DNA from: Siphonodentalium dalli
Lineage: Eukaryota; Mollusca; Scaphopoda; Gadilida; Siphonodentaliidae
NCBI GenBank assembly: GCA_032622095.1
Contig: CP136063.1
Span: forward strand, 84,361,980-84,425,979
Reading direction: 5' to 3'
Length of the DNA stretch: 64,000 bases
In this document: positions 9,944-19,764 of the stretch, piece by piece
How the letters are laid out: each line of letters opens with the position of its first letter
Position numbering within the stretch: position 1 is the first letter of the stretch
Program-made: the position numbers and the translations under genes
Notes under the pieces: generated by a model
What the model was told of the DNA's origin: nothing
Seen by the model: the letters and a program-made list of their open reading frames with translations, nothing else
The model's database searches: none

Positions 9944-10386
9944 TCACATGTTGAGCAATTCCGTAAAGACACACTTCAGGTATAGTAACAATCTCCGCAA
10001 TATACTAATATTTTCAATTGATAGAAGTCTATAAAACTTTTCTTCGCAGGGATATTTCCAGTAATAGTTCGGGTTATATTTTATTCGGATATCATTAAGG
10101 TGAGAACACATAATTACAAAGTGGTACTCGTCTCCTATGTCGTCATTACATAATGTACAAATTCTGTCATTACGTTTTGACTTTTTCCACCGTGCAATTT
10201 CTATTGGCAATCGATGATTTGATGTCCTAATCGAGAACTTAACATTCATCGCATCTCCTAAATACCGGAGAAGTGTTTTTTTTATAAGAACCGGCAGACC
10301 TTTTTTAAAATAACCTTCCCCAGGTCCACCCTCCCAACAGGTGGATCTAACTTATTTCCGACCAAAGTTGATCACTTGTGGTGCTG
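9944..10386 (-). pseudogene. Non-LTR retrotransposon 3' remnant (zinc-knuckle-like tail after the RT domain)
   Basis: Reading the minus strand from about 10386, an open frame without its own start continues to a stop at 9944. It includes RTSNHRLPIEIARW, NDRICTLCNDDIGDEYHF and VIMCSHL. The arrangement of small residue-rich SNHRLPIE, then C-x2-C, then D-E-x-H-F and a final C is typical of the region after the reverse transcriptase in many animal LINE-type ORF2 proteins (zf-RVT-like). No RT catalytic motifs remain upstream, where an in-frame TGA occurs, so this is a 5'-truncated dead copy, as expected for target-primed insertion. Confident that it is retroelement-derived; clade not assigned. Confidence 0.55.
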
Positions 10387-11370
10387 AAACTGTTTCAGAC
10401 AGATTTCCGTCATTTAGTCAAAAGTACGTTCTATAGTTGGCTACGCCTTTCGATTAAATCAGGACACATATTTTGAGATATATATCATAACATCGCGTGG
10501 CGCGTGTTACCCAGGTTAAATACCAATCACTATATAATCGTGCTTTTTTCACAATGTTTGTATTCCGGATTAATGCTGATTAATACGTGCGTATATGCTC
10601 ACCATTCAAAAGAATTGCAGCCTATTCAATAATACATAGCGTTTCCACTATTTCGCCATGTCGTTATATTTATAGTCTGTATGCACGTACAGCAGGAAGG
10701 TCGTGTGTATATATCATTTGATCGTGGGGTCCTCCGTCGGTTCATGTGTCAATGGGCGGATTTGTGATTCATTCAAAATCAAAAGATGAAACAAATTGTA
10801 TGGGCAATTATTTCCCTGTTTGTCAATCGATATCACCAAAAATATTCAAATTGTTGGTAAAGGAGTTGACCATGCTAAACATCCTAAATGTGTTGCACAT
10901 ATGGAAATCTTTTGGAAAGAGCATTTGCAGTCAGACACAGAAAATGAATCCACTCCGTTAGAGGAATATGAAGTTTGGTGCATTCCAATGTGGGTGAACG
11001 CATAGATAGTCAATATGTGGTCTTGGTTCAAATAGTGACATTGTCACCTTCTATATTGGACACACAGCGAATGTGGCATTTCCCCTATATAATAAATCTG
11101 TGTCGACTTCAGTTATTGCTTGATGAACATCGGAAAAGTTCATGTAAACATGCAGTATGTCGAAATGTACTGATTCCTACGAGCGCTAATTGTATGAATG
11201 TAGAGGGTTTGTGATTATTGGTTTATGAACATAGGAAACGGTCGTGTAAACCGTGTTGCGAGTTTTTCGATTTGTACTGATTCTTACGGGCGCTAATTGT
11301 TTGAAATTAGAGGGTGTGTGATTATAATTATGTAACTTTAGTAATGTAAATTCTCTATTTCACCACATAG
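10387..11370. other. Intronic stretch with little structure
   Basis: An inverted copy of the GGTTCACGATT repeat lies near 10490-10548. Around 11100-11330 two blocks repeat imperfectly (GTACTGATTCxTACGxGCGCTAATTGT at about 11167 and 11275). Nothing else recognised. The acceptor CACCACATAG ends at 11370. Confidence 0.45.
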
Positions 11371-11553
11371 GAACCTCAGCAATCCATGGACCAGATGGTT
11401 ACTGGACTCTGTTGCTTCAGAAGTGGTCTGTTAATAGGCCGTATTAAGACTGATAAGTCTGTATACAGCCCAATGGATCGTATGCTGGTGGACGTAGAAA
11501 TTGACAACGGATCGTCAAAGAAGATAGAAGACGCATCGATTGAATTCCGAATG
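11371..11553 (+). CDS. Arrestin domain-containing protein, exon (start of C-terminal arrestin domain)
   Basis: Follows an acceptor ending ACATAG and ends at a GTAAGA donor; phase 0 at both ends. The 61 codons give EPQQSMDQMVTGLCCFRSG, then LLIGRIKTDKSVYSPMDRML, then VDVEIDNGSSKKIEDASIEF. This fits the opening of the arrestin C domain in ARRDC proteins: a short linker, a Cys-rich C-F/G-S-G turn, an I-x-x-D/G-K-x-x-Y-x-P-G/M-D strand pair, then the V-D-V-x-I-x-N-x-S motif. The usual Gly after Pro (YxPGE) is Met-Asp here. The reading frame joins 2381 and 16525 without loss. This exon sits in mobile-element-filled introns of 8,989 and 4,971 bases. Confidence 0.9.
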
Positions 11554-12454
11554 GTAAGAATTAAAATCCCTAGCATGGCTGCGTTCTTACGCATACAGAT
11601 GTACAGACGCCACAGAGACATAAGTGGTGTACTACTTTTGTAGCTAAAGAAAGTCCATTTCGGGCAAAAATATATTAAGGTAGTACCTAATATCGCTTGT
11701 TGGCCTTGCTTTTAAGTTGAACGGTGTTTGTTAAAATTGTCCGAACACATTGTGTGCCTTTAAATATTTTCTAATTGCATGTGACAGATAAGAAAGTAGG
11801 CCAGGGCATGGAAGTGCGAAACACTTCCATGTCTTGGACAGAGAGCATGAATGCGTGAATGTAATTTTGTCTCTTCCTCTGTTGTTATACTTCTTTCTCA
11901 ATAGATTTTTTTTAAATAAATAGTGTACTATATCTATATTTTCGAATGTCTGTATGCATGTCTGTCCGCTATAGAAATTAACAGGGGATCACCAAGGCGT
12001 CTCTAGAAGGGTCTGATTGTGGTCATATTTTACAAGAAGATATAGCGGTCCAATCTAAAAATTTCTAAGATGAGCAGTCTGTGTCAGGGGCAGATAAAGG
12101 GGAGGGGCAACAAAATCGATGATTTTTTTTAAAATACCCGTGTAATTTAATCCTGCGAGATAATTGCATGTTATTTTCAATATATTTACTGTAGCATTGT
12201 TGCAGGTGAAACCACATAATTTTTATTTTTCACGAAGTTAGCTTTGGTATTTTGTGTTCATTTTGTGTATCGAAATACCTGCAAACAATACCATGCAAAT
12301 TTGCGTGTGTTTTAACGTGTCAATATAGTGAGGTGTTCGTATGGTAACAATGCCACACCAGTGACATCACCTGGCAAATTAAAAACTTTATTGAAGCACA
12401 CTTATCATTTCATTGTTGTTATTTTCGCGTAGTTTAATCGATACATATTCTCAC
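11554..12454. other. Intronic stretch with little structure
   Basis: Apart from a small palindrome around 11805-11833 (GGCATGGAAGTGCG / CACTTCCATGTC), I see only AT-rich sequence. No open frame resembles a known protein. Confidence 0.4.
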
Positions 12455-12710
12455 CAAGCCTTGAAATAAGGTGTCTGTCATTTGCAGAATGAGGTTCCCA
12501 GAGGGTGAATTTAGTGATGCTACCCCGCATAGCGGGCTAGCATCACCAAATTCACCCTCTGATGAATCTCATTCTGCTGAGGTGTAAGCAGAATGAGGTC
12601 CCCAGAGGGTGAATTTGGTTATGCTAGCCCGCTATGCGGGGGTAGCATCACTAAATTCACCCTCTGGGGACCTCATTCTGCAAATGACAGACACCTTATT
12701 TCAAGACTTG
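12455..12710. mobile_element. Palindromic-tetrad foldback element (hAT-like MITE), copy 3
   Basis: Perfect 8-base duplications ATTCTCAC at 12447-12454 and 12711-12718. The four alternating GCAGAATGAGG modules are complete, with one extra G in the second CCCGCATAGCGGG-type centre. Confidence 0.88.
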
Positions 12711-13003
12711 ATTCTCACTACAAAAACCTAAATAACCAGAAACATAATATGGTCGTTATTCAGTAATGGAACAATTATAATTTATTAAATGGGCGAGCAT
12801 TTATTTTCCACGAGTACTTTGATAAAGGGTCCGCATTAGGATATCCGGAGAACAGGCGTGTGCGAACTTTAAGTACTCTGAATTAAGGTGGCATATAATC
12901 GTCATCCTTAATCTAAACCTAGTTGCTAATTGTTCGCTTATTCTGTGTTCCGGGAGTACAAATAGGTCAATAAACACATTGAATACATTGTCTTTATATA
13001 CTA

Positions 13004-13248
13004 CTAGCAGGGTGACCCGACTTCGCCCGGGCTGTTTCCCCTCTGCTTTCATCCGTCGAAAGGCGCGATTTGACCTTGAATTAACCATTTTGAAGGTCAA
13101 GGTCAGGTCGGGGTCACGATTTGACCCGTCCAAAACACTCCCCGGACAAAAGTACCCCTAGGTATCAAATTTCGTCGAAATCCGTCCGGCAGTTTTCTCG
13201 GCCATTGCTAGCAAACAGACAAACAGAAGTCCCAAAATATATAGTAGA
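13004..13248 (-). mobile_element. Helitron-like element, short copy
   Basis: On the minus strand it begins TCTACTATATATTTTGGGAC and ends with a short hairpin (CCCGGGCGAAGTCGGG) followed by TCACCCTGCTAG. That is the classic Helitron 3' end: a hairpin about ten bases before CTAG. It sits precisely between A and T with no target duplication. The interior repeats GACCTTGAxTTAACC and AAGGTCAAGGTCA. No Rep/helicase, so it is non-autonomous. Larger relatives at 30127-30820 and 39905-40664. Confidence 0.8.
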
Positions 13249-14160
13249 TCAAAAGCGTTACATAGATATAGGATCTCTAATGAGCCGCAAAATCTATACG
13301 AAATTTATTATCCGAGTGCACTCATTTTTTTATCCATCTTATCACATAATCACATTTTAGCAAGGAAAAACGATCTCGGCTGGGGTTAAAACAAATTATG
13401 ATATTGATTTCCTTATCACAACCAAAGAGGAAGTATATCATTATCAAACATGTTTATCACACAGTCAACACAAATTGAATATCACAGCCAACACAAATTG
13501 AATATCATGGTTATATTTTAATAAATATAATACTAAAGTTCGGACATTGATATCTATATCATTGTGCTAAGCTCTTAATTACGTCTCTGTGCATACCGAT
13601 AATACACGTGTGTCTTGCTAAAACATATGAGGCCGGATTTGGGGGCTAATTTTTTGATAAATGGAAGTAATTTAATAAAAGTGTTCACCTGTCTGTATTG
13701 AGTTCGGATCTTTGTGTGTTTTAGCAGGAATAACACAAATTGATCATCATCATCATCATTTAATGAAGTAAAGAAGTGAGTCAATCCGACTCTTAGTTTC
13801 CGTAATTACAAATCAGATTACAATTACAGACGTCAACATATTGGTTTTGTGTTAGATTTAATTTTGGTATTTCAATTTTCAATTTAAAAAGTTTTCTGCT
13901 TTATCTCGCTGCTTTCTCAGTTCAAACATTTTTTCCATTTAATTCTCGTCATAACAGTTCATTCTAAAAATAGATCCTTTTATTTCCGTCAACCTCCCGG
14001 TGCTTCCTGTTGTACCCAATGGCTTCTCTTGCTATATTGTCTCTTATAGATTTTGTTTTCGCTATAGGTTTTACTGGTCGATTCTTGTTGTCACATTCAT
14101 AAACTGTAGAAGGAAAAACTTCTTACTGGTACTATGGTTCGTACGTAGTCATCTACTTAA
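13249..14160. other. Intronic stretch with little structure
   Basis: Contains a short direct repeat (ACACAAATTGAATATCA near 13470 and 13492) and a small (ATC)n run near 13744. Otherwise AT-rich sequence without recognisable genes or element ends. Confidence 0.4.
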
Positions 14161-14542
14161 CCCTTTACCCAACAGAACGGCCCTGTGCCAATGCATTCTC
14201 TAATATATGCGAGTCGACCATAGGTCGCCTCGCATATATAAGAGAATGCATTGGCTTAACACATTACAAATTATAAAATTGTTAAAGAATGTAAGAAAAA
14301 ATAGTAAAAAAAAGATTTTTTTAGGCCAATGCATTCTCTTATATATGCGAGGCGACCTATGGTCGACTCGCATATATAAGAGAATGCATTGGCACAGGGC
14401 ATAACTGTAACCATCACAATGTGGTCAATGAGCCGGTTCCAATGATATCCATATTTGTATGGTTTTATTGAGACAGACCCAAGATAATTTAGGCTGTTGC
14501 AGCTTTATTTGGCCGTTTTTGGCCGGTTTGTTGGGTAAAGGG
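14161..14542 (+). mobile_element. piggyBac-like non-autonomous element with two internal hairpins, copy A
   Basis: Starts after TTAA (14157-14160) with CCCTTTACCCAACAGAA and ends GGTTTGTTGGGTAAAGGG before TTAT, a one-base change from TTAA. CCC...GGG ends next to TTAA are characteristic of piggyBac. Inside are two long near-perfect hairpins built from GCCAATGCATTCTCTTATAT, TATGCGAGGCGACC and the inverse, separated by an A/T-rich spacer. The same element occurs inverted at 48026-48415. No transposase. Confidence 0.85.
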
Positions 14543-14545
14543 TTA

Positions 14546-15074
14546 TTGAAGATACGGGCGGCGTTGGCGGCGGGTATGCTGTTAAAATATTCACCACCGT
14601 CAAAAACCGCCATAAACAGAAATATTAGTAAAATATAGACAGACCTTGTTCTTATACCAATCAGAAATATGGCATAAACAGTATGTTATCGTCAAATGTT
14701 TTTCATTTGTTGTGTAAACAAAAGCAAAAAACGTTGCAGAACCTGGCTTTTGTTTAGATCCGGATATGGTAAACATAAAGAGCGTTATGTGTTACGGTTT
14801 TCCTGATATGGAAATAATAAAGAGCCTTTATATCATTTGTGTGTGATTAACCAATAGAATTGGCCTGTGTTGTGTAAACAGAAGCAAAACTTCTGTAACA
14901 CGAGCAGGCTCTTGTTTACGTACACCATCGTACGTCTTGACGAGACGAAAATATACTATTTACGCGCTGATTATGTTTGGCATATGAACAAAACTATATA
15001 TATTTTAATATTCCTTCTGTTTATGGCGATTTGAACAAATTTGAATATTTCTGCGACGAACGCCGCCCGTGCCT
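14546..15074. mobile_element. TTAA-flanked element, GATACGGGCGGC family, copy 1
   Basis: Inverted ends GATACGGGCGGCGTTGGCGG and GAACGCCGCCCGTGCC; right TTAA at 15075-15078. The left TTAA is replaced by the end of the adjoining piggyBac-like element at 14542, so the two are abutted. Internal words (AAAGAGCGTTATG, GTGTAAACAAAAGCAAAAA) match the copy at 30995-31514. Confidence 0.8.
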
Positions 15075-15172
15075 TTAACTACACATTGTTCGCAGTACCA
15101 CTATATATGGCTGTTGACTGCACATTGTTTGCAGTACCACTATATATGGCTTTTGATTGCACATTTTCAGCA

Positions 15173-15998
15173 GGGACGTGGCTAGATGGTCTCCGTTGGG
15201 GGTGTACACCTTGGAAAATTCGAACAGCAACCCCCCCCCCTGAATCAGAATCAGACCAAACATTTGCACCCCTCTTGCACCTCGGTGCTCAGAGACGTTG
15301 CGACAGGTGGTTGGGGTGTCTCACCCCCCAACTTTGGTCAAAATTTTCAACAGTTGGAAATTTCATACCTGCCAAAACATTCGTTGGAAATTTCACGCCA
15401 ACAATAGGTTGAAAATGTTCTTGTAGTTTGATTTTCAAACAATTTATTAGGGGAATTAATTGTTTTTGGACCAATATTTACATATTTTCCTATTTTTTTT
15501 CACAATTTTGGACTGAAATGGTCATCCAACCTTAGGAGGGTGACAGGTTGGAAATTTCCAACACTTGGAAAGCTTGTGACTGGTCCCTCCCCGTGGCCAG
15601 TCAAAAACTGCTAGTTAATTTAAGAAACAATATTGTCATACATTTGGTCAACATTGGAATTGGAATTGTCATCAGTGGGAAATTTTCCAACCTAAGTGGG
15701 GGTGTCAGGTTGAAATTTCCAACTCTAGGAAGGCTTGAGGCTAGTCTAGATGCTAGGATTTAGCGATTTTCTTGTTGAGATTTCAAAATTGTCGCAAAAT
15801 TTGTGTCAATGTCCCTCCACCGTGGCCAATACAAAACTGCTAATTGGTTTAACAAAACAATATTTTACTACATTTGGTCAAACTTGTGGACTGAAATGGT
15901 CATCAGTTGGAGAAATGTCCAACTGATGACCGAGTATGAGGTTTGAAATTTCCAACACTAGGAAAGCTTCAGTTGAGGCCAGTCTATATGCTAGGATA
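15173..15998. mobile_element. GACGTGGC-ended element(s), rearranged copy
   Basis: CAGGGACGTGGCTAGATGG at 15173 corresponds to the inverted right end of the copy at 3033. From 15294 (GACGTTGCGACAGG) the opposite end follows in direct orientation. The interior repeats TTGGAAATTTCCAAC-type words three times (about 15540, 15700 and 15940), suggesting internal duplication. A C homopolymer sits at 15231-15241. Head-to-head or rearranged copies are likely. Confidence 0.5.
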
Positions 15999-16199
15999 TG
16001 CGATTTGAGCATGGTGACTGAGACCGTCCATTTGACGACGTATTTCTGGGCCACAAACAATTGAAATAACAAACTTCAAAAATCTATATCTGATCACTCT
16101 GAGCTTTGATGGGTAGGTTCCTCGACTCGAATCAAATATTTTTTACAACAGAAGCCAAAGAAATAGTAATTTAGGGGTGTTTAATCGGATTGAGTACCT
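15999..16199 (+). mobile_element. Truncated element of the AGGTACTCAATCCGATCAG family
   Basis: Carries the right part only: GAGACCGTCCATTTGAC, TCACTCTGAGCTTTGATGGG, CGACTCGAATCAAATATT and the end TCGGATTGAGTACCT followed by TTAA (16200-16203). Full copies at 32032, 32733, 36788 and 61385; the left half is missing. The stretch 16204-16524 is ordinary intron. Confidence 0.75.
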
Positions 16200-16524
16200 T
16201 TAATTGCAGTAAACACTGTTTCATTAGACTGACTTGTCCGGAAAATGACCATATCAGCTTCCGGACTAGGAAATCCGTAGTATGTTAACCAAACACCGCA
16301 AAAATGACAACAATACATGTTCGTAACGGCATCAGTTTGCCCTGCACATGCATCATATCAGGACTCACCAATAGCACATCAGACTAGCATAGCCACTTGA
16401 GCAGGGTGATACCATGTACATGTAACTGCGTGTATGACCATGCAATCCCCATGCAGTATAGTCTACAATCGTGTTCAGAGTAGTTCAGCATATATACCTG
16501 ACCTAATTGTAATTTGTCTTCCAG

Positions 16525-16719
16525 GAAACTGTATACACCGCCCTATCACCAAAAGAAGAAAAACACAGAGAAACCAAAGATATAAAAGATATAAACTTGG
16601 GAGCAGTTAGTGGAGGCCAGACCCCGGAATGGAAAGGCATCAAATTCAAAATCCCAGATCTTTTCCCTTCTTTGGATAATCAGATGTGCTCAATAATGAC
16701 CGTCCGTTACGTGGTAGAG
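16525..16719 (+). CDS. Arrestin domain-containing protein, exon (middle of C-terminal arrestin domain)
   Basis: Preceded by TTTGTCTTCCAG and followed by GTAAGT; phase 0 on both sides, 65 codons. It begins ETVYTALSPKEEKHRETKDI, continues GAVSGGQTPEWKGIKFKIPD and ends NQMCSIMTVRYVVEV-like across the splice. This matches the ARRDC C domain, where a charged loop (K-x-K...) precedes G-x-x-x-G-x-T-x-x-W, a K-I-P-x-x-x-P-S strand, and the C-x-I-x-x-V-x-Y strand. The match in order and spacing to vertebrate ARRDC2-4 C domains supports a bona fide alpha-arrestin fold. The intron just after it contains a small copy of this exon's last 31 bases. Confidence 0.9.
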
Positions 16720-16775
16720 GTAAGTAATATATATATACATACACTCGATCATTACCGTCCGTTGCGTGGTATATG
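16690..16775 (+). repeat. Micro-duplication of the exon end into the following intron
   Basis: The last bases of the exon (16690-16720, with ACCGTCCGTTACGTGGTAGA) recur at 16745-16775 as ATTACCGTCCGTTGCGTGGT. The second copy has lost the GAG|GT donor context (TATATG instead) and probably does not splice. Confidence 0.7.
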
Positions 16776-17329
16776 AGTACTTTTAAGTAACTAGTTATTG
16801 GCAGGTTGTAATGAATCACGTTACTTTATAGTGGACGTATAAAGTCATGTATTTACATATTCGGAATGCATAATTTGTTTTTGGAAAACAAATATGGCTG
16901 AATTGTAAAACTTTGTCGCTGATAACCGGATCAGATGGAATCCGGGAGGTGCCTAGTGAACTCTCTTTTTGTTTGCTCAATTTGACGAAAAAAAACAGCA
17001 GCCATCTTGGATTTCAAATGTGAATCCATCGCCGCACCCTGCATCCCACATTTACTGGAGAATTGTTTTGAGAATTTACAGGCAGATGGAATTTCCAACT
17101 GGGATCTTGAAATGTCCAATTGTTGGGCATTTTTCGATCTGACACCACTTTCGATCTGACACCAAAATTTCCAACTGATAGACATTTCAGTGAAAACAAA
17201 TTAACTAAAGGTAGCAAATTGTGTCACTACATTTGTTCTAAAACAACATATTTCATATAAATAATGGTTGGAAATGCAAAGTCCCCGAACAATTTCAACC
17301 TAGTTTTTTCTGATATTTCCTTTTGGTGA

Positions 17330-17468
17330 ACATCGAAATGTTATTTCGTTATAACGATATCTTAATTCATTATAACGATAACTTATTTCGTTATAACGAA
17401 ATCTTATTTCGATATATCGAAATATTATTTCGTTTTAGCGTTATCTTATTTCGTTATAACGCAATAAA
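17330..17468. repeat. Palindromic ~22-bp minisatellite (TTATTTCGTTATAACGA)
   Basis: Six to seven imperfect units of a self-complementary word, CGTTATAACG and variants such as CGATATATCG. It is in the last intron of the arrestin gene, between 16719 and 18050. Open frames across it are repeat translation. Confidence 0.8.
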
Positions 17469-17499
17469 AAAAAGTTTGCTTGGAACTCCCGGGCTCAGT

Positions 17500-17930
17500 A
17501 GGATCCAGCGTATGATATTATACAGTCAGAATACGGCGTACTTACCAGTCACAATACGGCGTATGATACCAGTCGCAATCCGGCGTATGCTATACAGTCG
17601 GACTCAGCCGTATGATATTATACAGTCGGAATCAGGCGTACTTTACCAGTCACAATCCGGCGTACATTGCCAGTCGCAATCCGGCGTACGTTGCCATTCG
17701 CAATTCGGACAACGATACCAGTCGCAGTCCGGCGTATGATATAGTGTCGGACTCCGGCGTATTATATTATACAGTCAGAATCCGGCGTATATATACTATA
17801 CTGTCGGACTCCGGCGTATGATATTATACAGTCGGACTCCTGCGTATGATATATATCATACAGTCGGAATCCGGCGTATGATATACAGTCGGACTCCAGC
17901 GTATTGTAGTCGGAATCCGGCGTACGGCTT
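17500..17930. repeat. ~25-30-bp minisatellite (ACAGTCGGAATCCGGCGTATG)
   Basis: About sixteen imperfect units of variable length alternate GTCGGACTCCGGCGTATGAT with GTCACAATCCGGCGTA versions, with CG in most units. It directly follows the palindromic minisatellite. Length variation among units suggests slippage or unequal exchange. Located 120 bases before the last exon's acceptor region begins. Confidence 0.8.
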
Positions 17931-18049
17931 AAAAAAACACGGAATTGGGCATACGAAGAAATGGGTCATGTTGGTGGGTGTAAGCTATCTTTTGGTGTAA
18001 TCCACATTTTTGCAGCGATTTAATTGATAACGTATTTTATTATTTACAG

Positions 18050-18214
18050 TTGGTTATTATTCCCGAGGGAATCTCCTCAGCCAAGTTACTGGTCCCGTTG
18101 AGAATCACCGTGGCAACGCCAGATTCAACGTCGAGCCAACCAACATTGAAGATGTCAAGAGCAGCAGTTGAAGGCTTATCACTTCCTGGGACAGTTGTGC
18201 ATATCAAAAGCTGA
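18050..18214 (+). CDS. Arrestin domain-containing protein, terminal exon and stop
   Basis: Acceptor TTATTTACAG ends at 18049. The exon continues in phase 0 with LVIIPEGISSAKLLVPLRIT, the last strands of the arrestin C domain (family pattern L-x-V-x-I-P...L-x-x-P-I/V-x-I-G/T). It ends with VATPDSTSSQPTLKM, a short tail and GTVVHIKS before TGA at 18212-18214. Vertebrate ARRDC1-4 carry PPxY motifs after this point for NEDD4-family WW domains. None is present here, so this isoform would lack that ligase-recruiting tail. An alternative downstream exon could supply one, but I did not see it. No AATAAA was found close downstream. Combined with the previous three exons, 251 residues are visible. Confidence 0.88.
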   Translation: MVIIPEGISSAKLLVPLRITVATPDSTSSQPTLKMSRAAVEGLSLPGTVVHIKS

Positions 18215-18301
18215 GTCTCTGAATAACCTTAAACATTTTAACCTCAAACTATCTCCGGTCTGTCTGTCTGTTAAAGGTAGCCAATACACTCGCAGAGGGT
18301 A

Positions 18302-18672
18302 AGGCAAAAAACTAAAATACCTGTGTTTAGGGTTTCCTTACCTACCCTAGAAAAAGGTGCCTACCCAAAACTTTTTATTGGACTGTAGACACAGATATTT
18401 ATTTTTTTTGCTCAGTGGGAAGGGCATCGAAAAGTATCTTACCCATTTTCAAACCTCTCCATTAAAAAAGATTTAGACGTTTTATTAGTCTAGTGCTCTG
18501 ACTAATTCAAGATTAACAATATTTAGTATTGAACCTTTCAATTAATCTGAATTGTCAATGACCCAATGGAATTTAGAATTAAAATCAATTGAAAAACAAA
18601 ATTTCCTACCTACCTACCCTACTTATTTTTGACCATGTAACCCTAAACACAGGTATTATTGTTTTTTGGCCT
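18302..18672. mobile_element. Inverted-repeat MITE downstream of (or in the 3' UTR of) the arrestin gene
   Basis: The ends are AGGCAAAAAACTAAAATACC then TGTGTTTAGGGTT, and the inverse ACCCTAAACACAGGTATTAT then TGTTTTTTGGCCT. Second-tier inner words CCTACCCTA occur in both halves. It begins 88 bases after the stop codon, so if the transcript extends this far the element contributes a long hairpin to the 3' UTR. From 18673 to 19157 nothing is recognised. Confidence 0.7.
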
Positions 18673-19159
18673 AAATGTGCAAAACAATATAAAAGTATGT
18701 AAAAAGCCAACAAGAACATAGGGAAATTGATCAACTGTGCTGTTTTATTCACTATCGATATATTTCTCCAAAAACGAAATTTTATGTGTTGGAACCATTG
18801 TTATGTAAACAAAATTCTAACAGTGATTTGTCAACAAACATCACTAGGTTCAATTAATTTAGTTTGAATTCTGTTTTCAGAATATTTTCCAATGCTTTGG
18901 CATTTTCAAATGTTCACCGTCAAGTTTTTATTAAACTTTTAAATCTTATTGGACTAATTTGACTTTTATCGGTAATTCAACAATAATGTTTACACAATGG
19001 TTTTCACATGCGAAATCTCATTATTGGAGAGTTATTAATAATGAATATATGAAAAAGTCAATCTATTAGTTTTATGTTTTTTCGCATGAACCCACTCCGA
19101 GGTCCCTATCATAGGAACACACGTCTTATAAAATACAAATGCCCAACGCATTACGACAT

Positions 19160-19398
19160 GCTAAGGGTACATTCATACGCTGGGAAGTTTGACAGGCATT
19201 CTGTTGTAGGCATTTCGGTATAGAAAGCTACAATATGCCAGAAATCGAATGTAACAATGCCAATAAAATGCATCCGTACCACAACTAACTACATGAGAAG
19301 TAAAAACTGTGTAATTCCACCTGTAGCGATGCTATCGAAATTTGCCTGCAACTATCCTGCAATTATCTCGCAATTTTAGAATAAATCAGACAGGTAAT
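19160..19398 (+). mobile_element. Half copy of the GTTCATACGCTGGCAAG element
   Basis: Begins AAGGGTACATTCATACGCTG and carries ATTCCACCTGTAGCGATGCT and TGCAATTATCTCGCAA, as in the complete foldback at 19937-20362. It abuts the TTAA element starting at 19403. Confidence 0.65.
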
Positions 19399-19402
19399 TT
19401 AA

Positions 19403-19750
19403 AGTGATGTGAAACACTACGGTGGGGTGATCACATAGAAATGGAGAATAATCTTGTTCAAAGTAGTTATTTTTATGAATATTAATCAAAATTTTCAACA
19501 CACACGGTCAGTCTTATATATTAATTAAATGCAATGAGTATCGATGGCGAAATCATCTGCGTTAGTTTATCGGTTTATCAAGTTGTAAATATTTACAATT
19601 GAGCGTAGTTCAGACGGTGTTTTCCATGGATTTGTATGGTCGATTTCTTTGAGATTTTGGGCAATGATAGTAGAATACTACATCTTCCCAGTCGGCATAG
19701 CGCCTGTGTACTAATATATCAGTTTCACACACAAAGTCCATAATATGTCT
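19403..19750 (+). mobile_element. TTAA-flanked element, AGTGATGTGAAACACT family, copy 2
   Basis: TTAA at 19399-19402 and 19751-19754. Begins AGTGATGTGAAACACT and ends CCATAATATGTCT. Colinear with 2433-2803 and 55239-55588. Confidence 0.8.
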
Positions 19751-19764
19751 TTAAGGAAATGTAT

